A DNA stretch of 64,000 bases from an uncultured Bacteroidales bacterium (GCA_946186495.1 CAMHNQ010000009.1:1-64000); one strand, 5' to 3'. Shown: positions 34,057 through 44,502, counted from the stretch's first letter. Numbers and translations are program-made. Notes: generated by a model not told the origin, from the letters alone.

Positions 34057-35253
34057 TTACAAAAGATTATAAGTGTCAGTGGCTATTACTAACTCTTCAT
34101 TAGTCGTGACGACCACCAGTTTGGTTGTAGAATCCGGGGTGGAGATGATACCGTCTTCACCACAGTACTTTTCATTGGCTTCGTAATCCATTTTGGCGCC
34201 GAGCCATTCCAAGTTCTCACAAATCTTTTCGCGCTGGAACCAAGCGTTCTCACCGATGCCACCAGTGAAGAGGATGATGTCCACGCCTCCCATTGCGGCG
34301 GCATAGGCTCCGATATATTTCCTCACACGATAGGCGAACATGTTAAAAGCGTCTGTGCTGCGTTCATCACCTGCGTCACGGCCGGCACGAATGTCCCGCA
34401 TGTCAACACTTTTTCCAGAGATACCCAACAAACCGCTCTTTTTGTTGATAAGCGTGTTCATTTCTTTGGTGTTCAAACCTTCGGTATCCATAATATAAAG
34501 CAGTGCGCCTGCATCGATGTCACCCACGCGGGTACCCATCACAAGACCCTCCACCGGCGTGAAGCCCATAGAGGTGTCAATAGATTTGCCGTTCTTGATG
34601 GCGCAGATAGATGCTCCGTTGCCGAGGTGACAGCTCACGATTTTGGCCTTCTCATAGGGAATTCCTACCAATTCGGCAGCTTTCGGCCCCACATACTTAT
34701 GGCTGGTGCCATGGAATCCATATCGACGGATTTTCTTTTCGGTATAATACTCATAAGGGAGCGCGTAAAGAAATGCCTCGGAAGGCATGGTCTGATGGAA
34801 AGAGGTGTCGAACACGCCGACGTGCTTCACATTGGGGAGTAGCTTCTTCATGGCATCGATGCCGGTGAGGCTCGCAGGGTTGTGCAAGGGGGCCAACGCG
34901 CACAATTTAGAGATTTCCTCGCGTTCTTTGTCGCCAATGACCACACTCTTGGTGAAATATTCACCACCATGCGCCACACGGTGACCCACTGCGCCGATTT
35001 CGTCAAGGGATTTGATAACCCCATGCTCAGGGTCTGTCAGCATTTTAAGTACCAGCTTAATACCCTCCTCATGGGTCGGAATAGGGGTTTGTACATAGCA
35101 TTTCTCCTTGCCGACGGGTTTGTGGGTGAATTCACCCATTTCCAAACCGACACGTTCCACTAAACCTTTTGCCAGAAGTTCGGGCGTGGGCTCCATTTCC
35201 AAAAGTTGATATTTGATTGAGGAGCTTCCGCAGTTGAGGACTAATATTTTCAT
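34057..35253 (-). CDS. ackA: Acetate kinase
   Basis: 398 residues. Converts acetyl phosphate and ADP to acetate and ATP. Motifs: NCGSSSIKYQLL at the start, FDTSFHQTMP, HLGNGASICAI, SMGFTPVEGLVMGTR and FTGGIGENA. The start is ATG 35253; the codon at 35259 is TTG. A phosphate acetyl/butyryltransferase-type gene lies at 37770, so the substrate-level ATP-forming pair is nearby though not in one operon. It reads leftward from a strong consensus promoter. Confidence 0.96.
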   Translation of the reverse strand: MKILVLNCGSSSIKYQLLEMEPTPELLAKGLVERVGLEMGEFTHKPVGKEKCYVQTPIPTHEEGIKLVLKMLTDPEHGVIKSLDEIGAVGHRVAHGGEYFTKSVVIGDKEREEISKLCALAPLHNPASLTGIDAMKKLLPNVKHVGVFDTSFHQTMPSEAFLYALPYEYYTEKKIRRYGFHGTSHKYVGPKAAELVGIPYEKAKIVSCHLGNGASICAIKNGKSIDTSMGFTPVEGLVMGTRVGDIDAGALLYIMDTEGLNTKEMNTLINKKSGLLGISGKSVDMRDIRAGRDAGDERSTDAFNMFAYRVRKYIGAYAAAMGGVDIILFTGGIGENAWFQREKICENLEWLGAKMDYEANEKYCGEDGIISTPDSTTKLVVVTTNEELVIATDTYNLL

Positions 35254-35305
35254 ATTCAATTATTTGATTAATATTATTTGATATTTTTGCTATAATAACG
35301 CAGGG

Positions 35306-35337
35306 CAAAGATACAATTTTTTTGGAACTGAAAACAA
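35306..35337 (-). promoter_or_regulatory. ackA promoter
   Basis: Minus strand TTG (35337-35335), 21 bases, TATCTTTG (35313-35306), followed by a leader of about 45 AT-rich bases. The TTG box touches the base of the ahcY terminator. Confidence 0.65.
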
Positions 35338-35339
35338 AA

Positions 35340-35374
35340 AAAAGTAGGGGCACGGCCATCGCGCCCCTACTTTT
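35340..35374 (-). terminator. ahcY terminator
   Basis: AAAAGTAGGGGC (35340-35351) pairs with 35363-35374, 12 bp with an 11-base loop and a run of T on the minus strand. It lies 36 bases after the ahcY stop. Confidence 0.75.
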
Positions 35375-35409
35375 CCGTTAGCGTTTGAGAATGCAGACGG
35401 TATCTTGCC

Positions 35410-36819
35410 TTAGTATCTGTACGTATCTGTCTTGTACGGTCCTTCAACTTTCACACCGATATAGTCGGCTTGTTTTTGGGTGAGTTTTGTCAGTTTAACC
35501 CCGATTTTGCCCAGGTGGAGCCTTGCAACCTCCTCGTCCAGGTGCTTTGGCAGGTTATATACCCCAACCTTATAGTCGTGCTGCCACAGGTCAAGTTGTG
35601 CCATCACCTGATTGGTGAAAGAGTTGCTCATCACGAAAGAGGGATGTCCGGTGGCGCAACCCAGATTCACGAGACGGCCTTCCGCCAGAATGAAGATGGA
35701 GTGGCCGTCAGGGAAAATGTACTCGTCCACCTGCGGTTTGATATTGCGTTTGGCGATATTGGGCTGGCTCTCGAATGCGCTGACTTGAATCTCGTTGTCG
35801 AAATGGCCGATATTACAGACGATGGACTGGTCTTTCATCTTGTTGAGGTGATCGACGGTGATAACATCGCAGTTGCCGGTGCAGGTGACGTAGATGTTGC
35901 CTTCGTCAAGTGCGTCTTCCACGGTTTTCACCTCGAAGCCCTCCATGGCGGCCTGCAAAGCACAGATGGGGTCGACTTCAGTGACGATGACGCGGGCGCC
36001 GTAGGAGCGCATGGACTGCGCACAACCCTTGCCCACATCGCCATAGCCGCACACCACAACTACCTTGCCGGCCACCATCACGTCGGTGGCGCGCTTGATG
36101 CCGTCGGCCAGGGATTCACGACAGCCGTACTTGTTGTCGAACTTGGACTTCGTCACGGAATCGTTGACGTTGATGGCGGGGAACAGCAGTTCACCTCGCT
36201 CCATCATTTGATACAAACGGTGCACGCCCGTGGTAGTCTCCTCCGACACACCTTTGATTTCCTTCACCATGTTGTGCCAATGGTGCGGGTCTTCCTTCAG
36301 TACTTGTTTGAGCGTGTTGAAAATAACAGCCTGCTCATGGGATTCGGGTTCGGCATCAAGGACGCTCGGGTCGTCTTCGGCCTTGCATCCCAGGTGGATG
36401 AGCAGGGTGGCATCGCCGCCGTCGTCCACAATGAGTTGCGGACCTTTGCCACCAGGGAAAGAGAGGGCATTCACGGTGCACCACCAGTAATCTTCAAGGC
36501 TCTCGCCCTTCCAGGCAAACACGGAGACACCGTTGTCGGCGATGGCCGCAGCTGCATGGTCTTGCGTGGAAAAGATGTTGCAGCTGCACCAGCGCACTTC
36601 CGCGCCGAGGTGCGTCAGGGTCTCTATCAGCACGGCCGTCTGGATGGTCATGTGCAACGAGCCCATGATGCGCACGCCCTTCAATGGCTTGCTGTCTCCG
36701 TATTTTTCGCGAATGGCCAGCAATCCGGGCATCTCTTTTTGGGAGACATCGATGTCCTTGTGTCCCCACTCCGCCAAACCCATGTCGGCGATTTTGTATT
36801 TCAAATTATTGTCAATCAT
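35410..36819 (-). CDS. ahcY: Adenosylhomocysteinase
   Basis: 469 residues. NAD-dependent hydrolysis of S-adenosylhomocysteine to adenosine and homocysteine. The Rossmann motif [33 protein letters not shown] and the C-terminal KTDTYRY are diagnostic. It follows a SAM-dependent methyltransferase gene by 10 bases on the same strand, so the enzyme that removes the by-product is likely made with a methyltransferase. It ends in a strong terminator. Confidence 0.97.
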   Translation of the reverse strand: MIDNNLKYKIADMGLAEWGHKDIDVSQKEMPGLLAIREKYGDSKPLKGVRIMGSLHMTIQTAVLIETLTHLGAEVRWCSCNIFSTQDHAAAAIADNGVSVFAWKGESLEDYWWCTVNALSFPGGKGPQLIVDDGGDATLLIHLGCKAEDDPSVLDAEPESHEQAVIFNTLKQVLKEDPHHWHNMVKEIKGVSEETTTGVHRLYQMMERGELLFPAINVNDSVTKSKFDNKYGCRESLADGIKRATDVMVAGKVVVVCGYGDVGKGCAQSMRSYGARVIVTEVDPICALQAAMEGFEVKTVEDALDEGNIYVTCTGNCDVITVDHLNKMKDQSIVCNIGHFDNEIQVSAFESQPNIAKRNIKPQVDEYIFPDGHSIFILAEGRLVNLGCATGHPSFVMSNSFTNQVMAQLDLWQHDYKVGVYNLPKHLDEEVARLHLGKIGVKLTKLTQKQADYIGVKVEGPYKTDTYRY

Positions 36820-36829
36820 ATTATTACGA

Positions 36830-37627
36830 TTATTTGTTAATTATTTTCAGTAGATAAAAAGCAGAAGTGGTGAAAAAATTGCGCACGTAGGGAATTTTAG
36901 CCAACAACGAATTGAGCTTTCTGGGCTTCAAGTTGAATTTCACCTCATAATGCGGGTTGATAAACCATAGCTGTTTGTCAACGATGCCATATCCCGTCGC
37001 CCTTGCCATTTTCTCAAACTTCTCCACAGGCATTTTAGACCTTTTAATACTCAAAAGTTCGCTGACCGTACTTTCGTTCTCCTTGCCAAGATGCAATATC
37101 CCCTTATACAACGGATTGGGCAACAGGTGGATAAACGGAAGTTTTGAGGCCTTGCTCTTGCAAATCTGCTGGTGACCGCCAAACGGCATTTGCCAGGCGG
37201 GAAATGCAAAAAAGACGATGCCGTTTTCGCGTACGAGAGGCTTTATCTTCGTGAAAAATTCTTCCTTGTCGGGTTGCTCGATGTGCTCAATGCAGTCATG
37301 AATCAACACGATGTCAAATAGTTTGCTTTCGTTTGACTGAGGAGGATAGTTCAAGAAATTCTCTGCACAGAAATCCCCTTTTTGTCCTTCCTTGGCAAAG
37401 AAGTCTTTGGCATTTTCAATCTGCCCCTCGTTTAGGTCAATTCCTTTCACATAACATCCTAATTCAGCAAAAGGCAAGAGGTTGCCTCCCTCACCGCATC
37501 CGATTTCCAACACTTTTGTATTGGCCGTGATAGGAACATACGGTTTTAAATAGTCAATATAAAATTTCCTGCTCGTATTGGCTAATTCAGTAAAATATTG
37601 CCATCTGTCCAAATGACGCTGCTGCAT
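36830..37627 (-). CDS. Class I SAM-dependent methyltransferase
   Basis: 265 residues. Motif I is [20 protein letters not shown] (about 39-58), motif II acidic [13 protein letters not shown], and post-motif [15 protein letters not shown]. The C-terminal third is hydrophobic/basic ([22 protein letters not shown]). The substrate is unknown; the shape is that of UbiG/tocopherol-type methyltransferases. It probably heads the unit with ahcY. A TATTTTTG -7 element is at 37711-37704 in the spacer shared with the divergent ptb-like gene. Confidence 0.85.
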   Translation of the reverse strand: MQQRHLDRWQYFTELANTSRKFYIDYLKPYVPITANTKVLEIGCGEGGNLLPFAELGCYVKGIDLNEGQIENAKDFFAKEGQKGDFCAENFLNYPPQSNESKLFDIVLIHDCIEHIEQPDKEEFFTKIKPLVRENGIVFFAFPAWQMPFGGHQQICKSKASKLPFIHLLPNPLYKGILHLGKENESTVSELLSIKRSKMPVEKFEKMARATGYGIVDKQLWFINPHYEVKFNLKPRKLNSLLAKIPYVRNFFTTSAFYLLKIINK

Positions 37628-37733
37628 GGGTATTCTTTTTGAAAAAACAAAGACAAAACCTCTCCTATCAAGCAGGATAAGACCTTGTCACAAAATCAAT
37701 CGGCAAAAATACAAAAAATCTCAATAAAAATTG

Positions 37734-37741
37734 TATCTTTG
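37734..37741 (+). promoter_or_regulatory. Promoter -7 element of the ptb-like gene
   Basis: TATCTTTG, followed by CGC, lies 28 bases before the ATG at 37770. A standard TTG box is not evident. Confidence 0.45.
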
Positions 37742-37769
37742 CGCTTTCTAACAACAAAAATGTAATATT

Positions 37770-38672
37770 ATGGCTATCACGAAATTAGACCAATTAGTAG
37801 AGTTAGTAAAGTCAAAACCGAAAAAAAGACTGGTGGCTGCCAACGCCAACGACGCACACACGATCGAGGCGGTCCACGCCGCAGTGGAATTAGGCGTGAT
37901 CGATGCCACGCTCGTGGGCAATCCCGAGGAAATCGAGAAAGTGTGCAAGGAACACAACTTCGATATGTCCAAGTTCACCATCGTTCCTGAATACGTTGAC
38001 ACCAAGGCCGCCGCGAAGGCTTGCGACCTGATCAACGCCGGCGAAGGCCAGATTCTTATGAAAGGCTTGCTGCCCACCGACAAATATATGCGCGCCATTT
38101 TGAACAAGGAGAAGGGCCTTTGCCCGCCGAAAGCCACCCTTTCGCATGTTACCGTCATCGAGAACCCGGCCTACCATAAGTTGCTGATCGTGGGCGATGT
38201 GGCCGTGATTCCCGCTCCTGAGCTCAAAGAGAAACAGGCCATCCTCAAATATTTGATTGAGACTGCAAAGGCCATGGGCATCGAAAAGCCGAAAGTGGCC
38301 TGCCTCGCCGCCACCGAACAGGTGTCTGTCGGCATGCAAGCTTGCGTTGACGCTGCTTTGCTCGCCGCCATGGGTAGCCGCGGACAACTCGGCAACGCCT
38401 ACATCGAGGGCCCCATCTCATTGGATCTCGCCATCGACAAAGAGACGGTGGAAATCAAGAAATTCAAGAGCGATGTCGCTGGTGATGCCGACTGCCTACT
38501 TTTCCCGAACATCGAAACAGGAAATGTGTTCTACAAGTGCTGCACGAAGTTCAACCATGCCGAATTAGGCGCTCTGCTTAAAGGCGCAAAAGTTCCTTGC
38601 GTGCTCTCTTCCCGAGGCGACAGCGCCAAGACAAAAATGTATTCTATTGCATTAGCAGCCCTAATGGCATAG
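37770..38672 (+). CDS. Phosphate butyryl/acetyltransferase-type enzyme
   Basis: 300 residues of the PTA_PTB family, the short form similar to Ptb (phosphate butyryltransferase) rather than the long Pta. Motifs: ANANDAHTIEAVHAA, LMKGLLPTDKYMRA, SHVTVIENPAYHKLLIVGDVAVI, GPISLDLA and the C-terminal CVLSSRGDSAKTKMYSIALA. It exchanges acyl-CoA for acyl phosphate; acetyl, propionyl and butyryl are possible. With AckA it could give ATP from acetyl-CoA. cdaA starts 12 bases downstream, so co-transcription is likely. Confidence 0.85.
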   Translation: MAITKLDQLVELVKSKPKKRLVAANANDAHTIEAVHAAVELGVIDATLVGNPEEIEKVCKEHNFDMSKFTIVPEYVDTKAAAKACDLINAGEGQILMKGLLPTDKYMRAILNKEKGLCPPKATLSHVTVIENPAYHKLLIVGDVAVIPAPELKEKQAILKYLIETAKAMGIEKPKVACLAATEQVSVGMQACVDAALLAAMGSRGQLGNAYIEGPISLDLAIDKETVEIKKFKSDVAGDADCLLFPNIETGNVFYKCCTKFNHAELGALLKGAKVPCVLSSRGDSAKTKMYSIALAALMA

Positions 38673-38684
38673 TCAGTGAGTGTG

Positions 38685-39476
38685 ATGGATTTTGCCGCGA
38701 TTTTCAATTTCTTAGACTTCCGCATCATCGATGTCTTGGACATCCTGATTGTGGCCATCCTGCTTTTTGAGCTTTACAAGCTGACGAAAGGCACGGCTGC
38801 CGTGAAACTGTTTTGGATGCTGGCGTTGATTTTTGTGACATGGGAGATTGTCTCTTACTTCCACTTCACCATGCTCTCCTCCCTTATGGGAGAGCTTATC
38901 AATGTAGGGGTACTGGCCATTATCATCCTCTTCCAGCCCGAAATCCGTAAATTCCTGTTATACATCGGGGATGGGCGACTGGTACGCTTTTTCAGCGACC
39001 GATTCGCCAAACAATCCACGAACACGGCTTACGCCGAGGAAATTGAGGCTGTGAAAAAGGCTTGCCGGCACATGTCAGCCAATATGACCGGCGCTCTGAT
39101 TATTTTCGCACGCAAAACCCCACTCGACGAATTCCTGAACACCGGCGAGGAGATTGACGCCAAACCTTCGGCCGATCTTCTTGAAAATATCTTTTTTAAA
39201 AACAGTCCTTTACATGACGGAGCGGTGATTATCAAAGACCACCGTATCACGGCGGCAAGGTGCATCCTGCCGGTTTCCAAAAACCGCAACCTGCCCCAAG
39301 AAGTAGGTCTTCGACACCGCTCCGCTCTGGGGGCTACTGAATTTACGGATGCCGTCGCCGTTGTGGTGTCCGAACAAACCGGAAATATTTCCATCTGTCA
39401 CAACGGCATTATGACCCGTGACCTCACTTCCTCTTCCCTGCGGCAAATGCTGGAGGAAATTTTGACCAAAGAATAA
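38685..39476 (+). CDS. cdaA: Diadenylate cyclase CdaA
   Basis: 263 residues from ATG 38685 (GTG starts at 38676 and 38682 are possible). Three transmembrane helices at the N-terminus (DVLDILIVAILLFELY, LFWMLALIFVTWEIVSYF, ELINVGVLAIIILFQP), a coiled linker, then the DAC domain with SPLHDGAVIIKDHRI and GLRHRSALGATE. It makes c-di-AMP from two ATP. Its end nearly meets the end of ktrB on the other strand (12 bases apart), and the Ktr system is a known c-di-AMP target. Confidence 0.95.
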   Translation: MDFAAIFNFLDFRIIDVLDILIVAILLFELYKLTKGTAAVKLFWMLALIFVTWEIVSYFHFTMLSSLMGELINVGVLAIIILFQPEIRKFLLYIGDGRLVRFFSDRFAKQSTNTAYAEEIEAVKKACRHMSANMTGALIIFARKTPLDEFLNTGEEIDAKPSADLLENIFFKNSPLHDGAVIIKDHRITAARCILPVSKNRNLPQEVGLRHRSALGATEFTDAVAVVVSEQTGNISICHNGIMTRDLTSSSLRQMLEEILTKE

Positions 39477-39488
39477 AAGGGAAAGCCT

Positions 39489-41291
39489 TTATCCCAACAT
39501 GATGTGCAAATCCGGGTACTCATGGGGCGACTCTTTCTTGTGGCGCGTGAGGGCAAAAGCCAACGTCAAGGTCCCTATTCGGCCACAATACATGTTGACA
39601 ATCAAGACTAACTTGGCCAACACGTTCCATTGGGCACATTCACCCGTGGACAGGCCGCATGTGGTGAATGCAGATGCCGTCTCGAATAACGCATGAAGCA
39701 ACGACACCTCCGGCTGGACAACCGTGAGCAAAAAACAGGATACCACAATAAACGCTCCCGACAACATCATGATTGTAGTTGCACGCTCCACTAACGACGG
39801 GGATATGGAACGATGGTCGAATTCAATGTTCTTCTTGCCCTTAACAGTCGCAATCACTGACTTGATGACGATGAACAGCGTGGTGGTCTTAATGCCGCCG
39901 CCCGTGGAACTCGGAGAACCCCCAACAAAAATCATACCCACTATCAACAGCACGGTAGATAATTGCATCATATTGACATCCAATACATTAAATCCCGATG
40001 TCCTACAGGTGACCACCTGAAACAGAGTGGTGAAAACCTTATTCCCAAAACCATCGACCTCTTTTAACACTCCGTCGTACTCCAATACAAAGAAGAGTAT
40101 GCTACCCACAATGATAATGGCAAAGGTGACATAGAGTACGATTTTCGTCTGCGGCATCAGCGTCTTCCACTGATATTTGTTACGTTCTCGAATATAACGG
40201 TAACTGAAAAAATCACGTATTGTGACAAAACCGATACCGCCGAGAAACACCAACATCATGATGACCACTTGGGGAAAATAGCTCCCCGGCACCCCGAGGT
40301 TCAACAAACTGTCGTCAATAAGCACAAAACCACCGTTGTTGAAAGCCGAAACGGTGTAAAACACCGAGAAGAAGAGGTTCTCTTTGTCCGACAGGAAAAA
40401 ACCGGTGGATTTCCAATAAGTGAACAAAAATGCCACTCCCGCCGCCTCTATGATAAAGGTGGTGAGCACGATACTGCGCAAGAGTCCGACGGAATCAGAA
40501 AGCCGATCCGACGACATCATGTCCCGAATCATATATTGGTAACGTAACCCGACCAGCGAACGCGATAGGAAGGTGGAAAAGAACGTTGCAAACGAAAGAA
40601 TGCTCATACCTCCTAACTGTATGAGCATTAAGATAACCACCTGCCCCTTGAAGGTAAAGCATGCCGAAGTGCTGACAACCGACAATCCCGTGATACAGCT
40701 GGCACTTGTGGCCGTGAAGAGCGCGTCAATGAAAGGGATTCCATTGGTGGTCATTCGCGGCATCATCAGCAATATCGTGCCTATGGCTATCAAAAACAAG
40801 AACGAAGCCACCATCAATATCGGAGGACTAAGATGATACTTCCCCAACGAACTGCTGACTTTGGCAATCTCAATGAGGACAATAATCAGGAAATAGAATT
40901 GGATGAATATCAGGTAAATGTTCTCAAAATTCTGAGCATTGACAATGTCAATATGGAAGATGTTGATAGAGATGAACTGTATAATCAACAACAAAATTAT
41001 CACCAGTTCCCCCCATGACCTCTTGATAAACTCCATTCGATGAAGGGAGTAAAAAAACAGCGTGAAATATTTGGCAACGTAGAAAAAAAGACTTCCATGG
41101 ATGAGCAGCCGTATTAGGTTTTTGGTACGCGGAGTGATATAAAGGCCATGATAACAAAAAATGCACGCAATGGTCACAATGGAAATCACAAGACTACAAA
41201 CACGCAACACCTGCTGTATGCGGTCCTTGTGGTTGACAATGTGCATCCGCACCTTGCCGTTGTATTCGTCATGATTCCCGAAAAAGAACAT
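39489..41291 (-). CDS. ktrB: Ktr/Trk-type potassium channel subunit
   Basis: 600 residues of the TrkH/KtrB family. About 150 residues of extra N-terminal helices precede the four M1-P-M2 repeats. The four pore loops are visible: TSASCITGLSVV, TVSAFNNGGFVL, VTCRTSGFNVLD and ASAFTTCGLSTG, each with the filter Gly. The ATG overlaps the KtrA stop by one base (TAATG). It forms the inner-membrane pore; KtrA gates it. The longer N-terminus is usual in Bacteroidetes homologues. It may be sodium- or proton-driven. Confidence 0.9.
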   Translation of the reverse strand: MFFFGNHDEYNGKVRMHIVNHKDRIQQVLRVCSLVISIVTIACIFCYHGLYITPRTKNLIRLLIHGSLFFYVAKYFTLFFYSLHRMEFIKRSWGELVIILLLIIQFISINIFHIDIVNAQNFENIYLIFIQFYFLIIVLIEIAKVSSSLGKYHLSPPILMVASFLFLIAIGTILLMMPRMTTNGIPFIDALFTATSASCITGLSVVSTSACFTFKGQVVILMLIQLGGMSILSFATFFSTFLSRSLVGLRYQYMIRDMMSSDRLSDSVGLLRSIVLTTFIIEAAGVAFLFTYWKSTGFFLSDKENLFFSVFYTVSAFNNGGFVLIDDSLLNLGVPGSYFPQVVIMMLVFLGGIGFVTIRDFFSYRYIRERNKYQWKTLMPQTKIVLYVTFAIIIVGSILFFVLEYDGVLKEVDGFGNKVFTTLFQVVTCRTSGFNVLDVNMMQLSTVLLIVGMIFVGGSPSSTGGGIKTTTLFIVIKSVIATVKGKKNIEFDHRSISPSLVERATTIMMLSGAFIVVSCFLLTVVQPEVSLLHALFETASAFTTCGLSTGECAQWNVLAKLVLIVNMYCGRIGTLTLAFALTRHKKESPHEYPDLHIMLG

Positions 41292-41986
41292 TATAAGTTG
41301 ATCTTGATGAAGTTGTCAATGTCGCGGTCCTTGCCAAAGAGTACAAACACATCGTCTTTCCGAATGACCATGGAATTGTCCGGCACGCCGATAATATGCT
41401 GTTTCAGTGTAAGTTCTTTGTTCTCAATCTCCTCAAAATTCCGGCGGATGGTCACCAGGCTCAAATGATGGTTGTCACGGAAATTGACATCCCCAAGCGT
41501 GAGCCCCTCCAGGCGGTCAGGGGCAATAATGGAAGCTATACGGTATTCGTCAGGCATCTGTAGGTAAGAAAGGATGTTCGGGTTACTGAGCCGTTCCGCC
41601 AACAATGTCGCCAACTCCTCCTCCGGGGACAAGAATTCCGTAATTCCCATCTTCTCCAAAATGGTTTGTTGGTGCGTCCCTTTCGTACGGCAATATATCT
41701 TACTGACACCCAAGTCAATCAGGTTTGAGATACAAAGCAAACGTTCCACAAAGTCGTCACCTATGGCAACAATAACCGCATCGAAGTCCAATATGTTCTC
41801 GTTAAGCAAGGCGCGCTTGTCGGTTGCATCCGTGCAGACAGCGTAGGCCACATCATCGCTGATGTTCTGCACTTTCTTCATGTCTTTGTCTATTACCAAT
41901 ACTTCAAAACCTTTTTCCGAGAGGGCAAGGCTGATGGCCTGCCCAAACTGACCTGCGCCGATGACGGCAAATTTTTTCTGTGCCAT
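41291..41986 (-). CDS. ktrA: KtrA/TrkA regulatory subunit
   Basis: 231 residues. RCK_N (about 1-135) has VIGAGQFGQAISLALS and the DATDKRALLNENI segment; RCK_C (about 140-225) has LEGLTLGDVNF and VLFGKDRDI. This is the cytoplasmic ring that binds NAD or ATP and gates KtrB; the RCK_C domain of KtrA is a known c-di-AMP site. Translationally coupled to ktrB. Confidence 0.92.
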   Translation of the reverse strand: MAQKKFAVIGAGQFGQAISLALSEKGFEVLVIDKDMKKVQNISDDVAYAVCTDATDKRALLNENILDFDAVIVAIGDDFVERLLCISNLIDLGVSKIYCRTKGTHQQTILEKMGITEFLSPEEELATLLAERLSNPNILSYLQMPDEYRIASIIAPDRLEGLTLGDVNFRDNHHLSLVTIRRNFEEIENKELTLKQHIIGVPDNSMVIRKDDVFVLFGKDRDIDNFIKINL

Positions 41987-42030
41987 AATGGGTCTCTTTT
42001 CGCAAAGCGGCGAAAATAATAAATTTTTGG

Positions 42031-44502
42031 CTACTTCCGCATCTTTACAACAGTAATTCCTGCGCCACCTAACTCAAGCATCTCGTCATGAAATTCCACA
42101 ACGTTCTGACGTTTAGACAAATACTGCCTTACAACACTGCGCAAGATGCCATTTCCCTTGCCATGCAAAATTCGTAGATTATTGACTCCCAACATCTCCG
42201 CCTCGTCCAAATACTCTTCCAGATTATGGACCATCTCCTCGGCTCTTTGTCCTCGCACATCCAGTGTGCTGTTGAAGTCGGAGAGTTTTTTGTTGAGTGC
42301 GTCGGCAATCGAACCCGTATTGAACCTTGACACACTGCCCCGTTCCACATTCCTCGCCTCTCTTTTACTGATTTTGATGAGCTTATCCAACTTTGTCCGG
42401 AAATTCACCGAATGGAATGAGATTGTGACATCATTTCCATCTATTTGCGTGACTTCCCCGGCTATTTGGGAATCGGGCATATAGACGGAATCACCCACAC
42501 GAATGGTCTTGTCTTGCACTTCATCCTGCTTTTGCCGCACCTCTGTCCTTCTTTTATGGATTGGCACAATGGGCTTCACCATTTCCGCTTCGGCTTTCTC
42601 AATATGCTCAATCTCTTTCTGCATCTCCTTCTTGAAGGACTTCACCTCCTCCCGCGCAGCCCTTGTCCTTTCCGCATCTGCCTTCGATTCTTTGATTTCC
42701 CGAATTGTGTTCTCTATAATCTTGTTGGCACTGTCGACAATGCTATTCGCCTGATTCTTGGCTTTGGTCAGTATTTCCTTCCTTTGCTTGTCTAACTGGG
42801 CGAACTTGTCGGCATATTCGTCTATCATCTGTGCAAGCTGTTCATCGGCGGCCCGCACCATTTTGAGCCGCTGTTCCGTTTCAATCTGCGTGGTCTCAAT
42901 CTCCTCCAGCTTACGTTCATAGTCAATCTGCGCCGTCCCCGACTTCTGTATCGCATTGTCGATGATGTGGGGAGCAAGACCTATATGCCGGGCTATTTCA
43001 TACGTGAACGAACTTCCTGGTTTGCCTATCTTCAGAATATACAAAGGCAATAGCGCATTAGTGTCGAACAACATGGCACCGTTTTCCGCTTCGGGATGCG
43101 TGTCGGAGAACATCTTCAGGTTTCCATAGTGCGTGGTTATGATGCCAAATGCTTTGGAACCATAATAGTCTTCCAAAATGGACTCTGCCAACGCCCCTCC
43201 TAAAGTAGGTTCCGTACCGCTGCCAAACTCGTCTATCAAGAACAGAGACTTTGCATCGAGATGTTCATCCATCATTCTAAGATTCTGCAAATGAGAACTA
43301 TAGGTACTCAAGTCGTTGTCTATGGACTGTTCATCCCCTATGTCAATGAAAATCTGTTCGAAAACCCCCATGTCAGAGGTGCTCATCATCGAAACAGGAA
43401 GCCCACATTGCATCATATATTGCAGTAGTCCAACACTTTTCAAACATACAGACTTCCCTCCTGCGTTAGGTCCGGAAATAATCAGGATACGTTTTTCGGG
43501 ATTCAGCCGGATATCCAACGGCACCACTTCCTTGTGGTTTTTTTTGAAGTTGAGATATAGCAACGGATGTTTGGCTTGGTACCATTGCACGACAGTCTTG
43601 GGATGGACATGCGGCACAACTGCATCAATGTCAATGGCGAAAAGAGCCTTCGCACGAAGGAAGTCGTACCGCCCCATCAAGTCCTGCGCGTCAAGCAGGT
43701 CATCAATGAGCGGACGAATAGAGTTGGAGATTTCAGTGAGAATACGTATCACTTCCCTATGTTCCGCATTCTGAAGCTCCTTTAGCTCATTGTTGGCATC
43801 AAAGACCTCTGTCGGTTCAATGAAAACGGTCTGCCCGGTAGCCGATTCGTCGTGAACGAACCCTCGCAGACGACGTTTGAACTGCGCGGAGACGGGGATA
43901 CACAGTCGTCCGTTACGGATGGTCATCTCCGCATCTTCTTTCACAATGCCATCCTGTTTGGCAACTGTCAGTATCTTGCGGATCTGCCGGTCGGCTTCCC
44001 TGGAGAGACGATTGATGGCTCCCTTGATGTGCGCCAGCTCGTCGGAGGCGTTGTCGCGCATCTGTCCCTTATCATCGACAATGCGGTTGATGTCACTCAA
44101 CAGGTCACGCTGCAACGGCATCTCCGCACACATCGCCCATAACCTCGGATAGCGGTTGTCTTCATGTCGCACCTTGAAATAGACGAAAATAGAGGTCATG
44201 GCCAACACAAAATTCCGAAGACTGACCAACTCGTCCAACTCAATGTAAGTGCCGTCAATGCGCAGCCTTTTCAGGGTTGCACGTAAATCGCAGAAGTCTT
44301 GCGCAGGGAAAGGCTCGTCAAACAACAGCATTTGGCGAAACTCCTCCACTGACTCCAACGCGGGCATAATCTGCACAATGTCAGTCATAAACTGCATGGA
44401 ATCCACAAGTTCCTGCCCCTGCGGGCTGAGGCAATGGTTCAGAATCAGACGACGAACCACGTCAAAACCAATCTTCTCTTCAAAGTTTTCAGGATAGAGC
44501 AT
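42031..44502 (-). CDS. mutS2: MutS2-family ATPase with Smr domain
   Basis: 823 residues. The MutS core ATPase is ISGPNAGGKSVCLKSVG (about 330), SLFLIDEFGSGTEP and ITTHYGNL. A long coiled coil (about 510-640) follows, then a KOW-like segment (GDSVYMPDSQIAGEVTQIDGND) and the C-terminal Smr nuclease domain (TLDVRGQRAEEMVHNLEEYL and LRILHGKGNGILRSVVRQYL). MutS2 suppresses recombination and rescues stalled ribosomes in studied species. It stands alone. Confidence 0.93.
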   Translation of the reverse strand: MLYPENFEEKIGFDVVRRLILNHCLSPQGQELVDSMQFMTDIVQIMPALESVEEFRQMLLFDEPFPAQDFCDLRATLKRLRIDGTYIELDELVSLRNFVLAMTSIFVYFKVRHEDNRYPRLWAMCAEMPLQRDLLSDINRIVDDKGQMRDNASDELAHIKGAINRLSREADRQIRKILTVAKQDGIVKEDAEMTIRNGRLCIPVSAQFKRRLRGFVHDESATGQTVFIEPTEVFDANNELKELQNAEHREVIRILTEISNSIRPLIDDLLDAQDLMGRYDFLRAKALFAIDIDAVVPHVHPKTVVQWYQAKHPLLYLNFKKNHKEVVPLDIRLNPEKRILIISGPNAGGKSVCLKSVGLLQYMMQCGLPVSMMSTSDMGVFEQIFIDIGDEQSIDNDLSTYSSHLQNLRMMDEHLDAKSLFLIDEFGSGTEPTLGGALAESILEDYYGSKAFGIITTHYGNLKMFSDTHPEAENGAMLFDTNALLPLYILKIGKPGSSFTYEIARHIGLAPHIIDNAIQKSGTAQIDYERKLEEIETTQIETEQRLKMVRAADEQLAQMIDEYADKFAQLDKQRKEILTKAKNQANSIVDSANKIIENTIREIKESKADAERTRAAREEVKSFKKEMQKEIEHIEKAEAEMVKPIVPIHKRRTEVRQKQDEVQDKTIRVGDSVYMPDSQIAGEVTQIDGNDVTISFHSVNFRTKLDKLIKISKREARNVERGSVSRFNTGSIADALNKKLSDFNSTLDVRGQRAEEMVHNLEEYLDEAEMLGVNNLRILHGKGNGILRSVVRQYLSKRQNVVEFHDEMLELGGAGITVVKMRK

